Notes under the pieces: model-generated | Database searches by the model: none | What the model saw: the letters and a program-made list of their open reading frames with translations, nothing else | What the model was told of the DNA's origin: nothing | In this document: positions 25,714 through 35,748 of the stretch, in pieces | Layout: each line of letters starts with the position of its first letter | Position numbering within the stretch: position 1 is the first letter of the stretch | Origin: Pseudoduganella ginsengisoli | GTDB taxonomy: Bacteria > Pseudomonadota > Gammaproteobacteria > Burkholderiales > Burkholderiaceae_D | Reading direction: 5' to 3' | Length of the DNA: 64,000 nucleotides | Assembly: GCF_009720865.1 (NCBI RefSeq) | Contig: NZ_WNLA01000005.1 | Location: 1 to 64,000, forward strand | Position numbers and translations under genes: made by a program

Positions 25714-26832
25714 TTAATGCCCCGTCAGGCGGTCCGCCATGCGCTTGATGGCGGCCATCTGGCGGCCTTGGCGGCGCGCATACGCCGGGTCGTCATAGCT
25801 GAACCAGTCCCAGCAGGCTTTCGGATTGGCCAGCGGATAAATCGCGGCGGTTTGCGGATACAGCACCAGCAGGCGGTTGCTGTCGGCCCACGCGTTATAG
25901 CCGGCATGGCGGATGAATTGGTCGCCTACCTGTTCCGCATTTTGCAGGCAGCCGTGAAAGGCAATGTGCAGCCGGCAACCCTGGCCCTGGCTGGCTTCGC
26001 AATCGCGCGGCACATACAGGTAGCCGCGCAGCGCCATGCCATGCGCGGTGGGGTCGGGCAAGAATTCCGACTGGTCGAACGCGACCATCCTTCCCGTGGC
26101 AGGGGCCGTGCTGCGGGGGAGCAGGCCGGGATAAATCCACTGCAATAGCGCGCCGGCGGCATCGAAGCCGCAATTGCTGATGTAGGGAGTATCCAGTTCG
26201 CCGCATGCGTTGCCGTAGTTATCGGTCGGCATCGCATGCTGCGCGTGAATATCGTTGCGGTAAGCGATGAATGGCGTATAGCGGCTGTACCATGCGCGCA
26301 AATCGTCCACGATGGGCGTCGGCACGACGGTATCGCCAGTACCGGAAAACAGCCAGATGCGGTGGCGGGCCAGATTGGCCAGCGGCGCGATGGCTCCTTG
26401 TTGTTCATACTCCGCGGCAATGGCGGCCAGCGCGGGCGGGTTCGTGCCGCCCCGCTTGATATGGCACGGCAGCCAGCCGGTGCAGCTGCAAACTGCCGTG
26501 GCCGTGTCCAGCCTGCCCTGGGCGCAGTCATAGGGGCCGCCGGCAATGATGCCGGCGCCCGTCACCAAATCGGAATACGCGACGTCAAATTGCACGGCCA
26601 TATAAGCCCCTGACGACAAGCCGGACACGGAAACGCCGCTGGCTTGCATGGGGGCCAGGCGTGCAGGCTTCACCTGCGGCGGCTTGACCCATGGCGGCCA
26701 CCACCATGGCCGGGCCTGTTCCTGGCTGGCCCCCGCTTCCACCTGTGCAGCGGCATGGGCGGGCAGCCGCACATAGGCGGCAATGGCCATCAAGATGATC
26801 AGCATCAGTATGGGCAAGGTTCGGCGCGGCAT
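25714..26832 (-). CDS. Secreted PHB-depolymerase-type esterase
   Basis: 372 residues with an N-terminal signal/anchor (LPILMLIILMAIAAYV). The alpha/beta-hydrolase nucleophile motif is SGLSSGAYMAVQF (GxSxG form GLSSG); PYDCAQG and CTGW suggest disulfides; and FHGCLQN near the C-terminus contains the oxyanion/His region. This layout is that of the extracellular PHB depolymerase group in which the His region follows late (type II-like circular order). The substrate could be PHB oligomers or another polyester. AAGGAG lies 8 bases upstream of the ATG. Confidence 0.82.
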   Translation of the reverse strand: MPRRTLPILMLIILMAIAAYVRLPAHAAAQVEAGASQEQARPWWWPPWVKPPQVKPARLAPMQASGVSVSGLSSGAYMAVQFDVAYSDLVTGAGIIAGGPYDCAQGRLDTATAVCSCTGWLPCHIKRGGTNPPALAAIAAEYEQQGAIAPLANLARHRIWLFSGTGDTVVPTPIVDDLRAWYSRYTPFIAYRNDIHAQHAMPTDNYGNACGELDTPYISNCGFDAAGALLQWIYPGLLPRSTAPATGRMVAFDQSEFLPDPTAHGMALRGYLYVPRDCEASQGQGCRLHIAFHGCLQNAEQVGDQFIRHAGYNAWADSNRLLVLYPQTAAIYPLANPKACWDWFSYDDPAYARRQGRQMAAIKRMADRLTGH

Positions 26833-26988
26833 GGCAAGGCTCCTTGAAATAGGGAACTTCCCATTTTGCGCGGGTAAGGCAGATACCTTTTGTGCTGCCT
26901 CAAGCGCATGTTTGCTTTTTACGCTTGTCGGAGATGTGGATGGCGCACGGTTTGGCTTAGAATCGTTTTTTTACCTGCGCACACCATC

Positions 26989-27576
26989 ATGTCCAAGAAA
27001 ATCGCTTTCGCCCTTGTTTCCGCCCTGGTCCTGTCTGCCCAGGCGCCTGTCCATGCGCAACAGGCTGGCGTTGCGGCAACGGCTGCGCCCGCTGCCTGCC
27101 CAGCCATCCTCAAGCAATCGTTCAACCGTTTGCAAGACGACGCGCCACAAAACCTGTGCCAATACGCCGGCAAGGTGATCCTTGTCGTCAATACGGCCAG
27201 CTATTGCGGCTTCACCAAGCAATACGAGGGACTGGAAGCGCTGTACGCCAAATATGGCGCCAAAGGGCTCGTGGTGCTGGGTTTCCCGTCGAATGACTTC
27301 GGCAAGCAGGAACCCGGCTCATCCAAGGAAATCGCGGACTTTTGCTACAACACGTATGGCGTGAAATTCCCCATGTTTGCAAAATCCGTCGTGTCCGGTT
27401 CGGCGCCCAATGCGCTGTATGCGGACTTGATCAAAGCCACCGGCAAGGCGCCGGCGTGGAACTTCCACAAATACTTGATCGACCGCAACGGGAAGGTCGT
27501 GGACAGCTTCCCGAGCAAGGTGACGCCGGAAGATAAGCAGCTGGTGGGGGCGGTGGAGAAGGCGTTGGGCGGATAA
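26989..27576 (+). CDS. Periplasmic glutathione-peroxidase-family protein
   Basis: 195 residues from ATG 26989 with a signal peptide ending in VHAQQ; a longer frame from 26890 lacks a signal and is not preferred. The thioredoxin-like GPx core has the peroxidatic Cys in NTASYCGFTKQYEGL, the Gln-containing FGKQEPGS and the Trp-Asn pair in WNFHKYLID. Cys replaces the selenocysteine of animal enzymes, as usual in bacteria. The motif FPSNDFGKQ departs from the usual FPCNQFGGQ, so the resolving Cys seen in thioredoxin-dependent members is missing. It probably reduces hydroperoxides in the periplasm. Confidence 0.9.
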   Translation: MSKKIAFALVSALVLSAQAPVHAQQAGVAATAAPAACPAILKQSFNRLQDDAPQNLCQYAGKVILVVNTASYCGFTKQYEGLEALYAKYGAKGLVVLGFPSNDFGKQEPGSSKEIADFCYNTYGVKFPMFAKSVVSGSAPNALYADLIKATGKAPAWNFHKYLIDRNGKVVDSFPSKVTPEDKQLVGAVEKALGG

Positions 27577-27590
27577 GTCCGCCCCGGGAT

Positions 27591-28001
27591 TTATGTGGCT
27601 GCCGCCACTTCCGATTTCTCCAGCGTAAATCCCTCATCCACCCACCCGGTGATGCCGCCCGGCATGACTTTGACGGGCAGCCCCAGCTTGGCCAGCCGCA
27701 CGGCGGCGCGGGCTGCGCCGTTGCAGTGGGGGCCGGCGCAGTAGACCACGAACAGCGTGCCCTGTGGATAAGCCGCCATTTTTGAACCAATGATTTTGCG
27801 GTGCGCCAGGTCGATTGCGCCCGGCACGTGGCCGGCTGCGTATTTTTCCGTGCCGCGCACGTCCAGCAATACGAAATCCTGCTGGCCGCTGCTGATCGCG
27901 TGGTGTACGTCCCAGCAATCCGTTTCAAACGTGAATGATGCTTCAAAGTGGGCCAAAGCGTCTGCGCTGGAAGCTGCCGGGATTTCAGTAACGAAGGACA
28001 T
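27591..28001 (-). CDS. Rhodanese-like domain protein
   Basis: 136 residues from ATG 28001, chosen because CAGGAGAACC lies just upstream; a longer frame to 28076 would cross the divergent promoter region. One rhodanese domain with QDFVLLDVRGTEKYAAGHVPGAIDL and the active-site Cys loop VVYCAGPHCNGA, followed by KVMPGGITGWVDEGF. It probably handles persulfide sulfur or a thiol carrier. It is divergent from the FtrA-type regulator with a gap of 94 bases; such pairs usually form regulator-target sets. Confidence 0.9.
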   Translation of the reverse strand: MSFVTEIPAASSADALAHFEASFTFETDCWDVHHAISSGQQDFVLLDVRGTEKYAAGHVPGAIDLAHRKIIGSKMAAYPQGTLFVVYCAGPHCNGAARAAVRLAKLGLPVKVMPGGITGWVDEGFTLEKSEVAAAT

Positions 28002-28061
28002 GCGGTTCTCCTGGTGGGTTGCGATGGAGTCATTATCAAGCCCGCTCATCACGCTGAGCAG

Positions 28062-28075
28062 TGGCGCAAATGCCA
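28062..28075. promoter_or_regulatory. Candidate operator in the rhodanese/ftrA divergent gap
   Basis: TGGC, six bases, GCCA: a short inverted repeat 20 bases before the ftrA start and between two divergent genes. Short and only suggestive. Confidence 0.25.
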
Positions 28076-28095
28076 AACTCCGTTAAGATTAGGCC

Positions 28096-29052
28096 ATGGA
28101 AAAACATCTTGTTGTCGCCCTCGCTTACGACCGCCTGTGCACGTTTGAATTTGGTTGCGTGGTGGAATTGTTCGCACTGGACCGGCCGGAACTGGGCGTA
28201 CCCTGGTATGACTTTGAAGTGGTGGCAGTGGAACCGGGGCCGATCCGCGCAGCCGGTGGCATCACGGTGCAGGCGCCATATGCACCGGCCCTGCTGGCGC
28301 GGGCGGACACCATCGTCATCCCTGGCTGGCGCGATGCCGATGAAGCGCCGCCGCCGGCATTGGTGGACGCCATCCGGGCCGCCCATGCGCGTGGCGCGCG
28401 GCTGTGCTCGATTTGTTCCGGCGTCTTTGTGCTGGCGGCGGCAGGTGTATTGGATGGCAAGAAAGCGACGACGCACTGGCGCTATACGGACCGGCTGGCC
28501 AAACGCCACCCGAAAATCATCGTGCAGCCGGATGACCTGTATGTCGATGAGGGACAGGTGATTACGTCGGCAGGTTCCGCAGCCGGGATCGATATGCTGC
28601 TGCACGTGGTACGGCGCGATTACGGCGCCCGCATCGGCAACCTGGTGGCGCAGCGGCTGGTCGTGGCGCCGCACCGCGAGGGCGGGCAGGCGCAGTTTTT
28701 ACCGCGTCCGATGGCGCATGATGAACAGGGCAGGCTGTCGCGCCTGATGGAGTGGCTGCGCAGCAATCCTTCGCTGCCGCATACGGTCAACAGCATGGCG
28801 CAACGCGCGGCCATGAGCCCCCGCACGTTGCAGCGGCAATTCCAGGAAGCGACCGGCATGGGCGCGATGGAATGGCTGATCCATGAGCGGGTGGCGCTGG
28901 CCAAGGATTTATTGGAAACCGCGGATATTCCATTGGTACAAGTGGCGGAACGGGCAGGTTTTGGTTCCGAAGAATCGCTGCGCCACCACTTCCGCCGCCT
29001 CGCTGCCACCAGCCCCGGCGCTTACCGCCGCCAGTTTGCCGGCGCGGTTTAA
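28096..29052 (+). CDS. ftrA: AraC-family regulator with DJ-1/PfpI domain, FtrA-like
   Basis: 318 residues: an N-terminal DJ-1/PfpI-like domain (residues about 1-190; LVVALAYDRLCTFEFGCVVELFAL at the start, the nucleophile-elbow equivalent CSICSGVFVLAAAGVLDG and ATTHWRY) and a C-terminal pair of AraC helix-turn-helix units from about 220 (MSPRTLQRQF and VAERAGFGSEESLRHHFRR). The opening and the PRPELGVPWYDF stretch match the FtrA/GlxA group. It is divergent from a rhodanese gene, its probable target. The signal sensed is unknown. Confidence 0.88.
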   Translation: MEKHLVVALAYDRLCTFEFGCVVELFALDRPELGVPWYDFEVVAVEPGPIRAAGGITVQAPYAPALLARADTIVIPGWRDADEAPPPALVDAIRAAHARGARLCSICSGVFVLAAAGVLDGKKATTHWRYTDRLAKRHPKIIVQPDDLYVDEGQVITSAGSAAGIDMLLHVVRRDYGARIGNLVAQRLVVAPHREGGQAQFLPRPMAHDEQGRLSRLMEWLRSNPSLPHTVNSMAQRAAMSPRTLQRQFQEATGMGAMEWLIHERVALAKDLLETADIPLVQVAERAGFGSEESLRHHFRRLAATSPGAYRRQFAGAV

Positions 29053-29122
29053 ACACTGCTTGTGTCTGCAATCAAACGCGCCTACTCTTGCAAGTCCACC
29101 AACCTGTCACATGGAGGTTGCC

Positions 29123-29482
29123 ATGCCGTACGTCGATGGATTTGTATTGCCCGTTCCGAAAGCCAATGTTGAGGAATACAAGAAGATGGCCAACCTGTGC
29201 GCCGATGTGTGGCGCGAACATGGGGCGCTGGAATACCGCGAGTGCATTGCCGATGATGTGAAGCCGGGCCAGCACACGTCATTCCCGCAAGCCGTGAAGC
29301 TGGAAGACAATGAGACGGTGATTTTTGCGTGGATTGTTTATGAATCCCGCGCCAAACGCGATGAAGTCAACGAAAAAGTCATGAAAGACCCCAGGCTGGC
29401 TGAAATGATGGATCCCAAGAAATTGCCGTTCGATGGCAAGCGCATGTTCTGGGGTGGCTTCGACATGATCATTCAGAAATAA
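29123..29482 (+). CDS. DUF1428 family protein
   Basis: 119 residues from ATG 29123, with a GGAGG ribosome site 7 bases upstream. The sequence MPYVDGFVLPVPKANVEEYKKMA and the later FPQAVKLEDNETVIFAWIVYESRAKRDE and GKRMFWGGF segments are typical of DUF1428, a small ferredoxin-like (dimeric alpha/beta barrel) protein of unknown function. The longer frame from 28883 overlaps ftrA and is rejected. It follows ftrA by 70 bases on the same strand and converges with the sensor kinase gene. Confidence 0.9.
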   Translation: MPYVDGFVLPVPKANVEEYKKMANLCADVWREHGALEYRECIADDVKPGQHTSFPQAVKLEDNETVIFAWIVYESRAKRDEVNEKVMKDPRLAEMMDPKKLPFDGKRMFWGGFDMIIQK

Positions 29483-29484
29483 CG

Positions 29485-30669
29485 CTACGCTTTCAAAGGC
29501 AGGGTCAGCAGGAATCGCGTGCCGTCACCGGGCGCACTGCTGACCTGGATTTGCCCATTCAAGACTGTGGTGGCAATGTTGTAGCACACGTATAAGCCGA
29601 GGCCGCTGCCGCCTGCCCCCATCTTGGTCGTGAAAAACGGGTCAAAGATGCGCTGCAAGTTGGCTTCCGGAATGCCGATGCCGTCATCGGCCACCGTCAA
29701 TTCCAGCTGGCCCGATTCCGCTATGTCCGCCTGAATGTGGATGCTGCCATGGCTGCGCCCTTCAAACCCGTGCAGCACGGCGTTGTTGATCAGGTTGGTA
29801 ATGATTTGCCCCAGCGGGCCAGGGAAACTGTCCAGCTCGATCGACCGGTCGATAGCGTGCTGCACTTTGAACGGCGTGTTTTTCAACGTGGGCGACAGCA
29901 GCAGCACGGTTTCCGTTACCACGTCGGCCAGCACAAATTTACGGCGCTGTGCACTGGTGCGGTCGACGGCGACTTGCTTGAAGCTGTTGATGAAGCTGCC
30001 CGCCCGTTCGAGGTTGCGCTGCAAGATGTCGCCCACTTCATTCGCTTCCCGTAAATACTTTTCCAGCGCGGAACGCGTCAGCCCTTTGCCTTCCTGCAAA
30101 TCCCGCGTCATGCCACGGCTCAAGTCCGTCAGCGTGCTGGCGATCAGCAAACCATTGCCGATTGGCGTATTCAATTCATGCGCAATGCCCGCCACCATGG
30201 CGCCCAGTGCAGCCAGCGTTTCACTGCGTACTAGTTCCGCCTGCGCCAGGTTCAATTGCGCCACGGTTTTTTGCAATTCCCGCGTCGTGTGGTGCAAGTT
30301 CAAATGCGTCGTCAGCCGCATCAACACTTCTTCCACCTGGAATGGCTTGGTGATGTAATCCACGCCGCCCGCCTGGAAGCCCGCCATCTTGCTGCGCGTT
30401 TCACTGAGCGCGGTCATGAAAATCACGGGAATGTCGCGCGTCAGCGGATCATCCTTCAGGCGGCGGCACGTGGCCAGGCCATCCATGACGGGCATCATGA
30501 CATCCAGCAAAATCAAGTCAGGGCGCAAGAACACTGCCCGCATCAAGCCTTCTTCGCCATCTTGCGCCACCACCACGCATAAGTCGTGCTGTTCCAGGTA
30601 ATCAACCAGCACACCCAGGTTGGCGGGCGTGTCATCGATGATCAGCACGGTCTTTTGTGCGGCCGTCAC
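29485..30669 (-). CDS. Response-regulator/histidine-kinase fusion (REC-HisKA-HATPase)
   Basis: 394 residues. An N-terminal receiver (acceptor Asp56 in LILLDVMMPVMDG; TALSETRSK; TKPF) leads through a coiled coil to a HisKA-like dimerisation helix with His164 (GIAHELNTPIGNG) and a HATPase domain (NLINNAVLHG, DDGIGIPE, GGSGLGLYVCY). No membrane segment is present, so this is a cytosolic kinase whose activity is probably set by phosphorylation of its own receiver. Its start overlaps the stop of the upstream hybrid kinase gene by 4 bases, so the two are likely partners in a phosphorelay. Confidence 0.9.
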   Translation of the reverse strand: MTAAQKTVLIIDDTPANLGVLVDYLEQHDLCVVVAQDGEEGLMRAVFLRPDLILLDVMMPVMDGLATCRRLKDDPLTRDIPVIFMTALSETRSKMAGFQAGGVDYITKPFQVEEVLMRLTTHLNLHHTTRELQKTVAQLNLAQAELVRSETLAALGAMVAGIAHELNTPIGNGLLIASTLTDLSRGMTRDLQEGKGLTRSALEKYLREANEVGDILQRNLERAGSFINSFKQVAVDRTSAQRRKFVLADVVTETVLLLSPTLKNTPFKVQHAIDRSIELDSFPGPLGQIITNLINNAVLHGFEGRSHGSIHIQADIAESGQLELTVADDGIGIPEANLQRIFDPFFTTKMGAGGSGLGLYVCYNIATTVLNGQIQVSSAPGDGTRFLLTLPLKA

Positions 30670-32849
30670 GATGGCAGCCCCAGGTGCTGTTGCGCCAGCG
30701 CCAGGATGGCGCGCGACTGGTAGCCATCGGCCAATGCCTGCAGCCGTGCCGCGAAAGGCCGGTAGCGGTCGTCGCGTGCCGCCAGTTCCGTGGCAAAGCG
30801 GTGAATGCTGCGCATATTGCCCGTCATGGCCAGCGCATACAGCTGTTCGATATCGGCCGGCGGCGGCGCCAGCATCGGGGTATCGGTGGGCACATCAACA
30901 GGCGCCGGGGCCATCCCGGTGATCCACCGCAGCCGCAGGCAAGCGCCAATGTGCTGCAGCAGCGCCGGCTGGTCGATCGGTTTGGGCAGGAAGACATTGG
31001 CGCCTGCATCCAGGCTGGCCGCTTCGCCTGCCTGTGAAATGCTGGCGGACACGGCAATGATGGGTAAATGGCGCAACATGGGGTCGGCCCGCATGATACG
31101 CATCAACTCCAGCCCGTCGATGCCGGGCATGGCAATGTCGGTAATGACGAGGTCCGGCAAATCGCGCTGCATGGAATCCAGTCCGGTCTGGCCATCAACT
31201 GCTTCCCACGTGACAAAGCCCAGTCCTTCCAGCAAATCCGCCAGCATGGCCCGGTTGCCATCCTGGTCATCGATGACGAGCACGCTGCGGCGCGTGCCTT
31301 CATAACCTGTCACCACGGGCGCCGTACGCGTTGCCGCTGCCGACGATGCCAGCGGCAGCACCAGTTCGAACCAAAACCGGCTGCCTTCATCCGGCAAGCT
31401 TTGCACGTCGATATGGCCGCCCATCAGCGCCACGATTTGTGCACTGATGGCCAGTCCCAGTCCCGTGCCGCTGGCGCGCCGTCCCGCATCGCCCGCCTGT
31501 TCGAATGGCTGGAAGATGCGCGTCAATTCTTCTTCCGTCATGCCGACGCCGCTGTCATGCACCGTGAAGCGCAGCCGCACCTGGTCCGGCACGGTATGCG
31601 GACGTTGCTGCACGCGCAAGCTGACCTGGCCCGATGGCGTAAATTTGATGGCGTTGCCCAGCAAGTTCAGCAACACTTGGCGCAACCGTTTTTCATCGCA
31701 CAGTACGGCAGCCGGCAAGCCCGGCTCCAGCATGCAGACAAAGCGCAGCAGCTTTTCTTCCGCCTTCACGCGGACGATATCGCCGATGCCGTCAATAAAG
31801 GCGGCCAGCACCATGGGTTGCGGTTCCAGCGTGAATTTCGCCGCTTCAATACGGGATAAATCCAGCACGTCGTTAATCAGCGACAGCAAATGCGTGCCGC
31901 TGCGTTCAATGGTCGTGATGCCGCGCTGCTGGCGTTCGGACAAGCCGCCATCGCGGTCGAGAATTTGCGCATAGCCGAGAATGGCATTGAGCGGCGTGCG
32001 CAATTCATGGCTCATGTTGGCGAGGAACTGGCTTTTTGCATGGGTTGCGCTTTCCGCTTCGGCCCGCGCTGCCTGCACTTCCGCATTCAGGCGCTGCAAT
32101 TGTTCATTTTGCTGGCGCAATTCTTCCGTGCGCGCTTCCACCTGGTTTTCCAGGAAGCGGTTGGCGGCTGCCAGCAATGTGTGCATTTCTTTATCGGCAT
32201 GGCGGCCCAGGTGCGCGTGCAGGCGCGTGGCCGTGCGCAATTGCTGCGCTTCCGCCAGCGCCCGTGACAACGACGTTAACGGACGCGACAGCGTGTAATA
32301 AAACACGATCGTGGCGGCCAGCGCCAATCCCGTGTTTTTCAGCAAGTCGAACAGTACCGTCAATCCCGCACGGGCCAGTACACCGGCTGCCAGCACGCTG
32401 GCGTCAACTTGTACGGTGACGCGGCCTACCGGTTCTTTCAAATTGGGCGTGTACAACGGCAGCGTGAATTCCCGTTCACCCTGCGTCAGCCAGTCGGCCA
32501 GCCACGCCATGCGGTCTGGCGCACGGGGACGGGAGCGCTGCGCCAGCACGACGCCTGTTTCCGTGGAAATCACAGCGGTGTGGAACGGCTGGTACATCAG
32601 CAGGCTATCGACCACGCCTTCGGCCAGATACGGGCTGACACTAAAGGCTGCCTGGCTGGCGGGGCGGCTCAGGCTGTTCAACACTTGCTCGATGGTGCCG
32701 CGCACATTTTGCCGCTCGTTATGCAAATCGATGGCAATTTGTACCGTTGAAAACAGCGCACTGAGCACCAGGGCCACGGCCAGCACCCGGGCAGCCTGGC
32801 GGACATGCAGGCGGTTCAGATAAGCAGTTGTGGCATGCAGCCTGTTCAT
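30666..32849 (-). CDS. Membrane hybrid histidine kinase with C-terminal receiver
   Basis: 727 residues: membrane helix about 22-40, a periplasmic sensor of some 120 residues, second helix about 162-187, a linker with coiled coil (about 235-270), HisKA with His281 ([14 protein letters not shown]), HATPase ([28 protein letters not shown]) and a receiver with Asp in [16 protein letters not shown] at its end. The C-terminal 70 residues are helical. It overlaps the binding-protein gene by one base upstream and the REC-kinase by four downstream, so a periplasmic ligand-binding protein, membrane kinase and second kinase form one translationally coupled unit. Confidence 0.9.
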   Translation of the reverse strand: MNRLHATTAYLNRLHVRQAARVLAVALVLSALFSTVQIAIDLHNERQNVRGTIEQVLNSLSRPASQAAFSVSPYLAEGVVDSLLMYQPFHTAVISTETGVVLAQRSRPRAPDRMAWLADWLTQGEREFTLPLYTPNLKEPVGRVTVQVDASVLAAGVLARAGLTVLFDLLKNTGLALAATIVFYYTLSRPLTSLSRALAEAQQLRTATRLHAHLGRHADKEMHTLLAAANRFLENQVEARTEELRQQNEQLQRLNAEVQAARAEAESATHAKSQFLANMSHELRTPLNAILGYAQILDRDGGLSERQQRGITTIERSGTHLLSLINDVLDLSRIEAAKFTLEPQPMVLAAFIDGIGDIVRVKAEEKLLRFVCMLEPGLPAAVLCDEKRLRQVLLNLLGNAIKFTPSGQVSLRVQQRPHTVPDQVRLRFTVHDSGVGMTEEELTRIFQPFEQAGDAGRRASGTGLGLAISAQIVALMGGHIDVQSLPDEGSRFWFELVLPLASSAAATRTAPVVTGYEGTRRSVLVIDDQDGNRAMLADLLEGLGFVTWEAVDGQTGLDSMQRDLPDLVITDIAMPGIDGLELMRIMRADPMLRHLPIIAVSASISQAGEAASLDAGANVFLPKPIDQPALLQHIGACLRLRWITGMAPAPVDVPTDTPMLAPPPADIEQLYALAMTGNMRSIHRFATELAARDDRYRPFAARLQALADGYQSRAILALAQQHLGLPS

Positions 32850-33733
32850 CAGGGTTTGACGGCAAAGGTGTGGCGGCGCATGGCGTCCGCCAGTTTGCGG
32901 GCATCGTCATCGAGCCACGCTGCATAATGCGCAGCCAGCGCTTCGCGTACACCGGGTTTGGCCAGCACCGCATTGAGTTTGCGGATCACTGCCTGGCCCT
33001 GTTCGCTGTTGGCGCATGCCACGTGGTTGACGACCACATCGGCTTGTTCATCGAGCGGATAAAAAGCCAGCGCCTTGACGTCGTCCACCGTGCGCCCGCC
33101 CAGGTAATAGGGTACCTCGAAAGGCTGGCCCAGCATGCCGTCGATGCGTTTGGCGATCACCATTTGCGTCAGGTTGCGCGATGCGTCGGGGATGCTCAGT
33201 GTGAACAGTTGGGATTTGTCGCGGTATGGCTTCAGCACGGCGTCAACGGGACCGCCATAGCTGCGGGCGGAATCAATACCGACATTGAATTTGCCATCGG
33301 CAAGTAGCTTGTCCAGGACGAGTTTTCCTTTGGCATTCATATAGGGCGCGACGCGGGCGGTATCGCCCCGGCGCACGAACATGCCCGCAGGCAAAGCCGC
33401 CAGCGTTGGCGTGGAAAACGTCATGAATTGTTCCCGTTCCGCGTTGCGGATCAGGCCGGGATTGCAGGCTTGCGGATCGGATTTCAACATCATGGCGACG
33501 CGCTGGATCGGCACGATGACGACTTTGTGCTTGTACTCCGGCAATGCGGGGATCAATTGCTGCTGCAGCGACAGTTCGATAAAACCGGCCCCCTTGTGCG
33601 GACCGTCGGCAATCACCAGCGGCGCCAGGTCATACAGGTACCACGTGATTTCCTGCGCAGCCAAGGCAGGCGCAGTGCACCCGATCCAGCCGGCGCACAG
33701 GGCTGCTGCCTTCCATCGTGCTGGCGTGTTCAT
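32849..33733 (-). CDS. Periplasmic solute-binding-like protein (TIGR02285-type)
   Basis: 294 residues with a signal peptide ending in APALA. The mature protein resembles family 3 periplasmic amino-acid-binding proteins in the TIGR02285 style: EITWYLYDLAPLVIADGPHKGAGFIE at the start, PIQRVAMML and AEREQFMTFSTP in the middle, and a final helical segment. No ABC permease genes lie nearby; the downstream gene is a membrane histidine kinase whose start shares one base with this stop. The likely job is to present a ligand to the kinase rather than transport it. The ligand is unknown. Confidence 0.8.
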   Translation of the reverse strand: MNTPARWKAAALCAGWIGCTAPALAAQEITWYLYDLAPLVIADGPHKGAGFIELSLQQQLIPALPEYKHKVVIVPIQRVAMMLKSDPQACNPGLIRNAEREQFMTFSTPTLAALPAGMFVRRGDTARVAPYMNAKGKLVLDKLLADGKFNVGIDSARSYGGPVDAVLKPYRDKSQLFTLSIPDASRNLTQMVIAKRIDGMLGQPFEVPYYLGGRTVDDVKALAFYPLDEQADVVVNHVACANSEQGQAVIRKLNAVLAKPGVREALAAHYAAWLDDDARKLADAMRRHTFAVKP

Positions 33734-33846
33734 GGCGGCCTCCCCGCTGTGATGAGCGGATTATTGATGGCAGATTACTCTTGCATTGTATGCCATTGCC
33801 GCTGCGCAAAGGTGGTAACAAAGCCGCATTGCTTGCGGGGAAGAAG

Positions 33847-35745
33847 TCAGGCGGCGATCGTGGCTGGAAGCGCGCCGCGCAGCGCATTGCATAGGACAAT
33901 CTCGTCGGCTTGATCCAGCATGGCGCGGGTGACGACAGCTTCTTCCGCATTCCAGGCGGGATCATCCAGTAGCACGCTGCGCATGATGCCGGGCAACAAG
34001 CCGCAGGCCAGCGGCGGCGTCAGCCAGCGGCCCTGGATGTGCACGAACACATTGCTGCGGCCGCCTTCCGTCAATTCGCCCCGTTCGTTGAAAAACAGCA
34101 TGTCGAACGCGCCTTGTGCTTCCGCAGCGCGCCACGCAGCGTCATAGCGGGCCCGTACGCTGCTTTTATGGCGCAGGAAGACATCGTCCGCGCGGGTGGT
34201 ATCGGACGCCAGTAAAACGCGCACAGGGGCGGCCAACGGCGCCAGGACACCGTGCTGGACGGACAAGGCGCCGTCGGTGGCCGGGGCAGGCGCCGCACGG
34301 GCGGATGCGTTGCCGGAACTGAGCGATGCCGCATGGCCTGCGCGCAGGGCCAGCCGCAAGCGCATCGGCGTTGCCGGTGCGAACGTGGCGCAAGTTTGCG
34401 CGGCCAGCGCGCGCGCCGCCGCTTCATCCCATGGATAGCCGAAATAGCGGGCCGACGCCGCCAGCCGCGCCAGGTGGCGGTCCAAGTGGCGCACGCCGTC
34501 TTCGCGCGTGGCATACATGGTTTCAAACAGTTCATGTTCGCTGGCAAGGCCCGTCAGGAAGCGCGCCTTCAGCTTGCATTCGGCATATTCATCAGCCGGA
34601 TCGCTGTCGTACACGATGCCGGCGCCCACGCCCAGTTCACCGCGGCGTACCCCGTGCGCGGGCGGCTGCAGCGACAACGTGCGGATCGGCACGGACATGC
34701 AGAATGGGCCTATGGTTTCCCCTGCCGGCGCAGGCTCAAACCAGCCGATGGCGCCCGTGTACAGGCCGCGCGGCGCCGGCTCCAGCTCCGCAATGATTTC
34801 CATCGTGCGGCGCTTGGGCGCGCCCGTGATGGAACCACACGGATACAGTGCGTCAAAGATATCGGCCAGCGTGGCTTGCGGTTTCAATTGCGCCTGCACG
34901 GTGGACGTCATTTGCAGCACGCTGCTGTAGCGGCGCACGTCGAACAAAGCAGGGACCTTGACGGTGCCGGTTTGCGCAATGCGGCCGATATCGTTGCGCA
35001 GCAAGTCCACGATCATCAGGTTTTCCGCGCGGTTCTTCGTGTCTTGCGCCAGGGCGGCTGCACGGCGCGCATTTTCTTCGTCATCGGCCGCGGCGGGCGC
35101 CGTGCCTTTCATGGGCCGCGCCGTCAATTCGCCATCGGCAAAGCGGACAAACAATTCCGGCGACAGCGACAATACCGCCGTGCCGTCATCGGGCGCAATC
35201 AGTGCGCCATATGGCACGGGCTGGCGGGCGCGCAGGCGCTGGTACAGCGCAAAGATGGAACCATATGCATCGAAGCGCAAACGGTACGTGTAATTGACCT
35301 GGTATGTATCGCCTGCCGCGATGTAGTTGCGGATGCGCGCTATGGCTTCCGTGAATTGCGCTTCATCGACGTTGGCTTCAATCGCGGCAATGCCGGACGG
35401 CTCGCTGCCTGCCCGCGCGGCCAGCCATGCCGCCACTTCCGCTTGCGCCAGCAGTTCGCAGCATTCAAAAACCAATACGCGCGCCGTGGGGGCATCCGCA
35501 TCGGCGGCCGGATGGGAAGGCATGCCGAGGATGTGCGCGCCCAGTTCATACGCGCACAGCGTGACGGCATGGCGGCCTTGCGCCAAATGCTTTTCCATCT
35601 CAGCCAGTACTGCGCGCCATGCCGTCACGCCACCGTGGCCATCGCAGCGCAGCGTCGCCACATGCCCCGTGTACAGGCGGGAACGGGCTTGCGCCAATCC
35701 GTCCGGGCTGGCGTCGTCCAGCAGTGCGAATACTTCGTGGTTCAT
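33847..35745 (-). CDS. pabB: Fused aminodeoxychorismate synthase component I and lyase
   Basis: 632 residues. The first two thirds are chorismate-binding domain with the aminodeoxychorismate-synthase form of the signature, RPMKGT (Lys forming the covalent intermediate; anthranilate synthases have Ala there), plus ENLMIVDLLRNDIGR and GSITGAPKRRTMEII. The last third, after a linker at about residue 405, is a PLP fold IV lyase like PabC (TREDGVRHLDRHLARL, RHKSSVRARYD with the Schiff-base Lys, NERGELTEGGRSNVF). Together they make p-aminobenzoate for folate when supplied with glutamine amidotransferase PabA. It lies 3 bases after slmA on the same strand. Confidence 0.92.
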   Translation of the reverse strand: MNHEVFALLDDASPDGLAQARSRLYTGHVATLRCDGHGGVTAWRAVLAEMEKHLAQGRHAVTLCAYELGAHILGMPSHPAADADAPTARVLVFECCELLAQAEVAAWLAARAGSEPSGIAAIEANVDEAQFTEAIARIRNYIAAGDTYQVNYTYRLRFDAYGSIFALYQRLRARQPVPYGALIAPDDGTAVLSLSPELFVRFADGELTARPMKGTAPAAADDEENARRAAALAQDTKNRAENLMIVDLLRNDIGRIAQTGTVKVPALFDVRRYSSVLQMTSTVQAQLKPQATLADIFDALYPCGSITGAPKRRTMEIIAELEPAPRGLYTGAIGWFEPAPAGETIGPFCMSVPIRTLSLQPPAHGVRRGELGVGAGIVYDSDPADEYAECKLKARFLTGLASEHELFETMYATREDGVRHLDRHLARLAASARYFGYPWDEAAARALAAQTCATFAPATPMRLRLALRAGHAASLSSGNASARAAPAPATDGALSVQHGVLAPLAAPVRVLLASDTTRADDVFLRHKSSVRARYDAAWRAAEAQGAFDMLFFNERGELTEGGRSNVFVHIQGRWLTPPLACGLLPGIMRSVLLDDPAWNAEEAVVTRAMLDQADEIVLCNALRGALPATIAA

Positions 35746-35748
35746 AAA

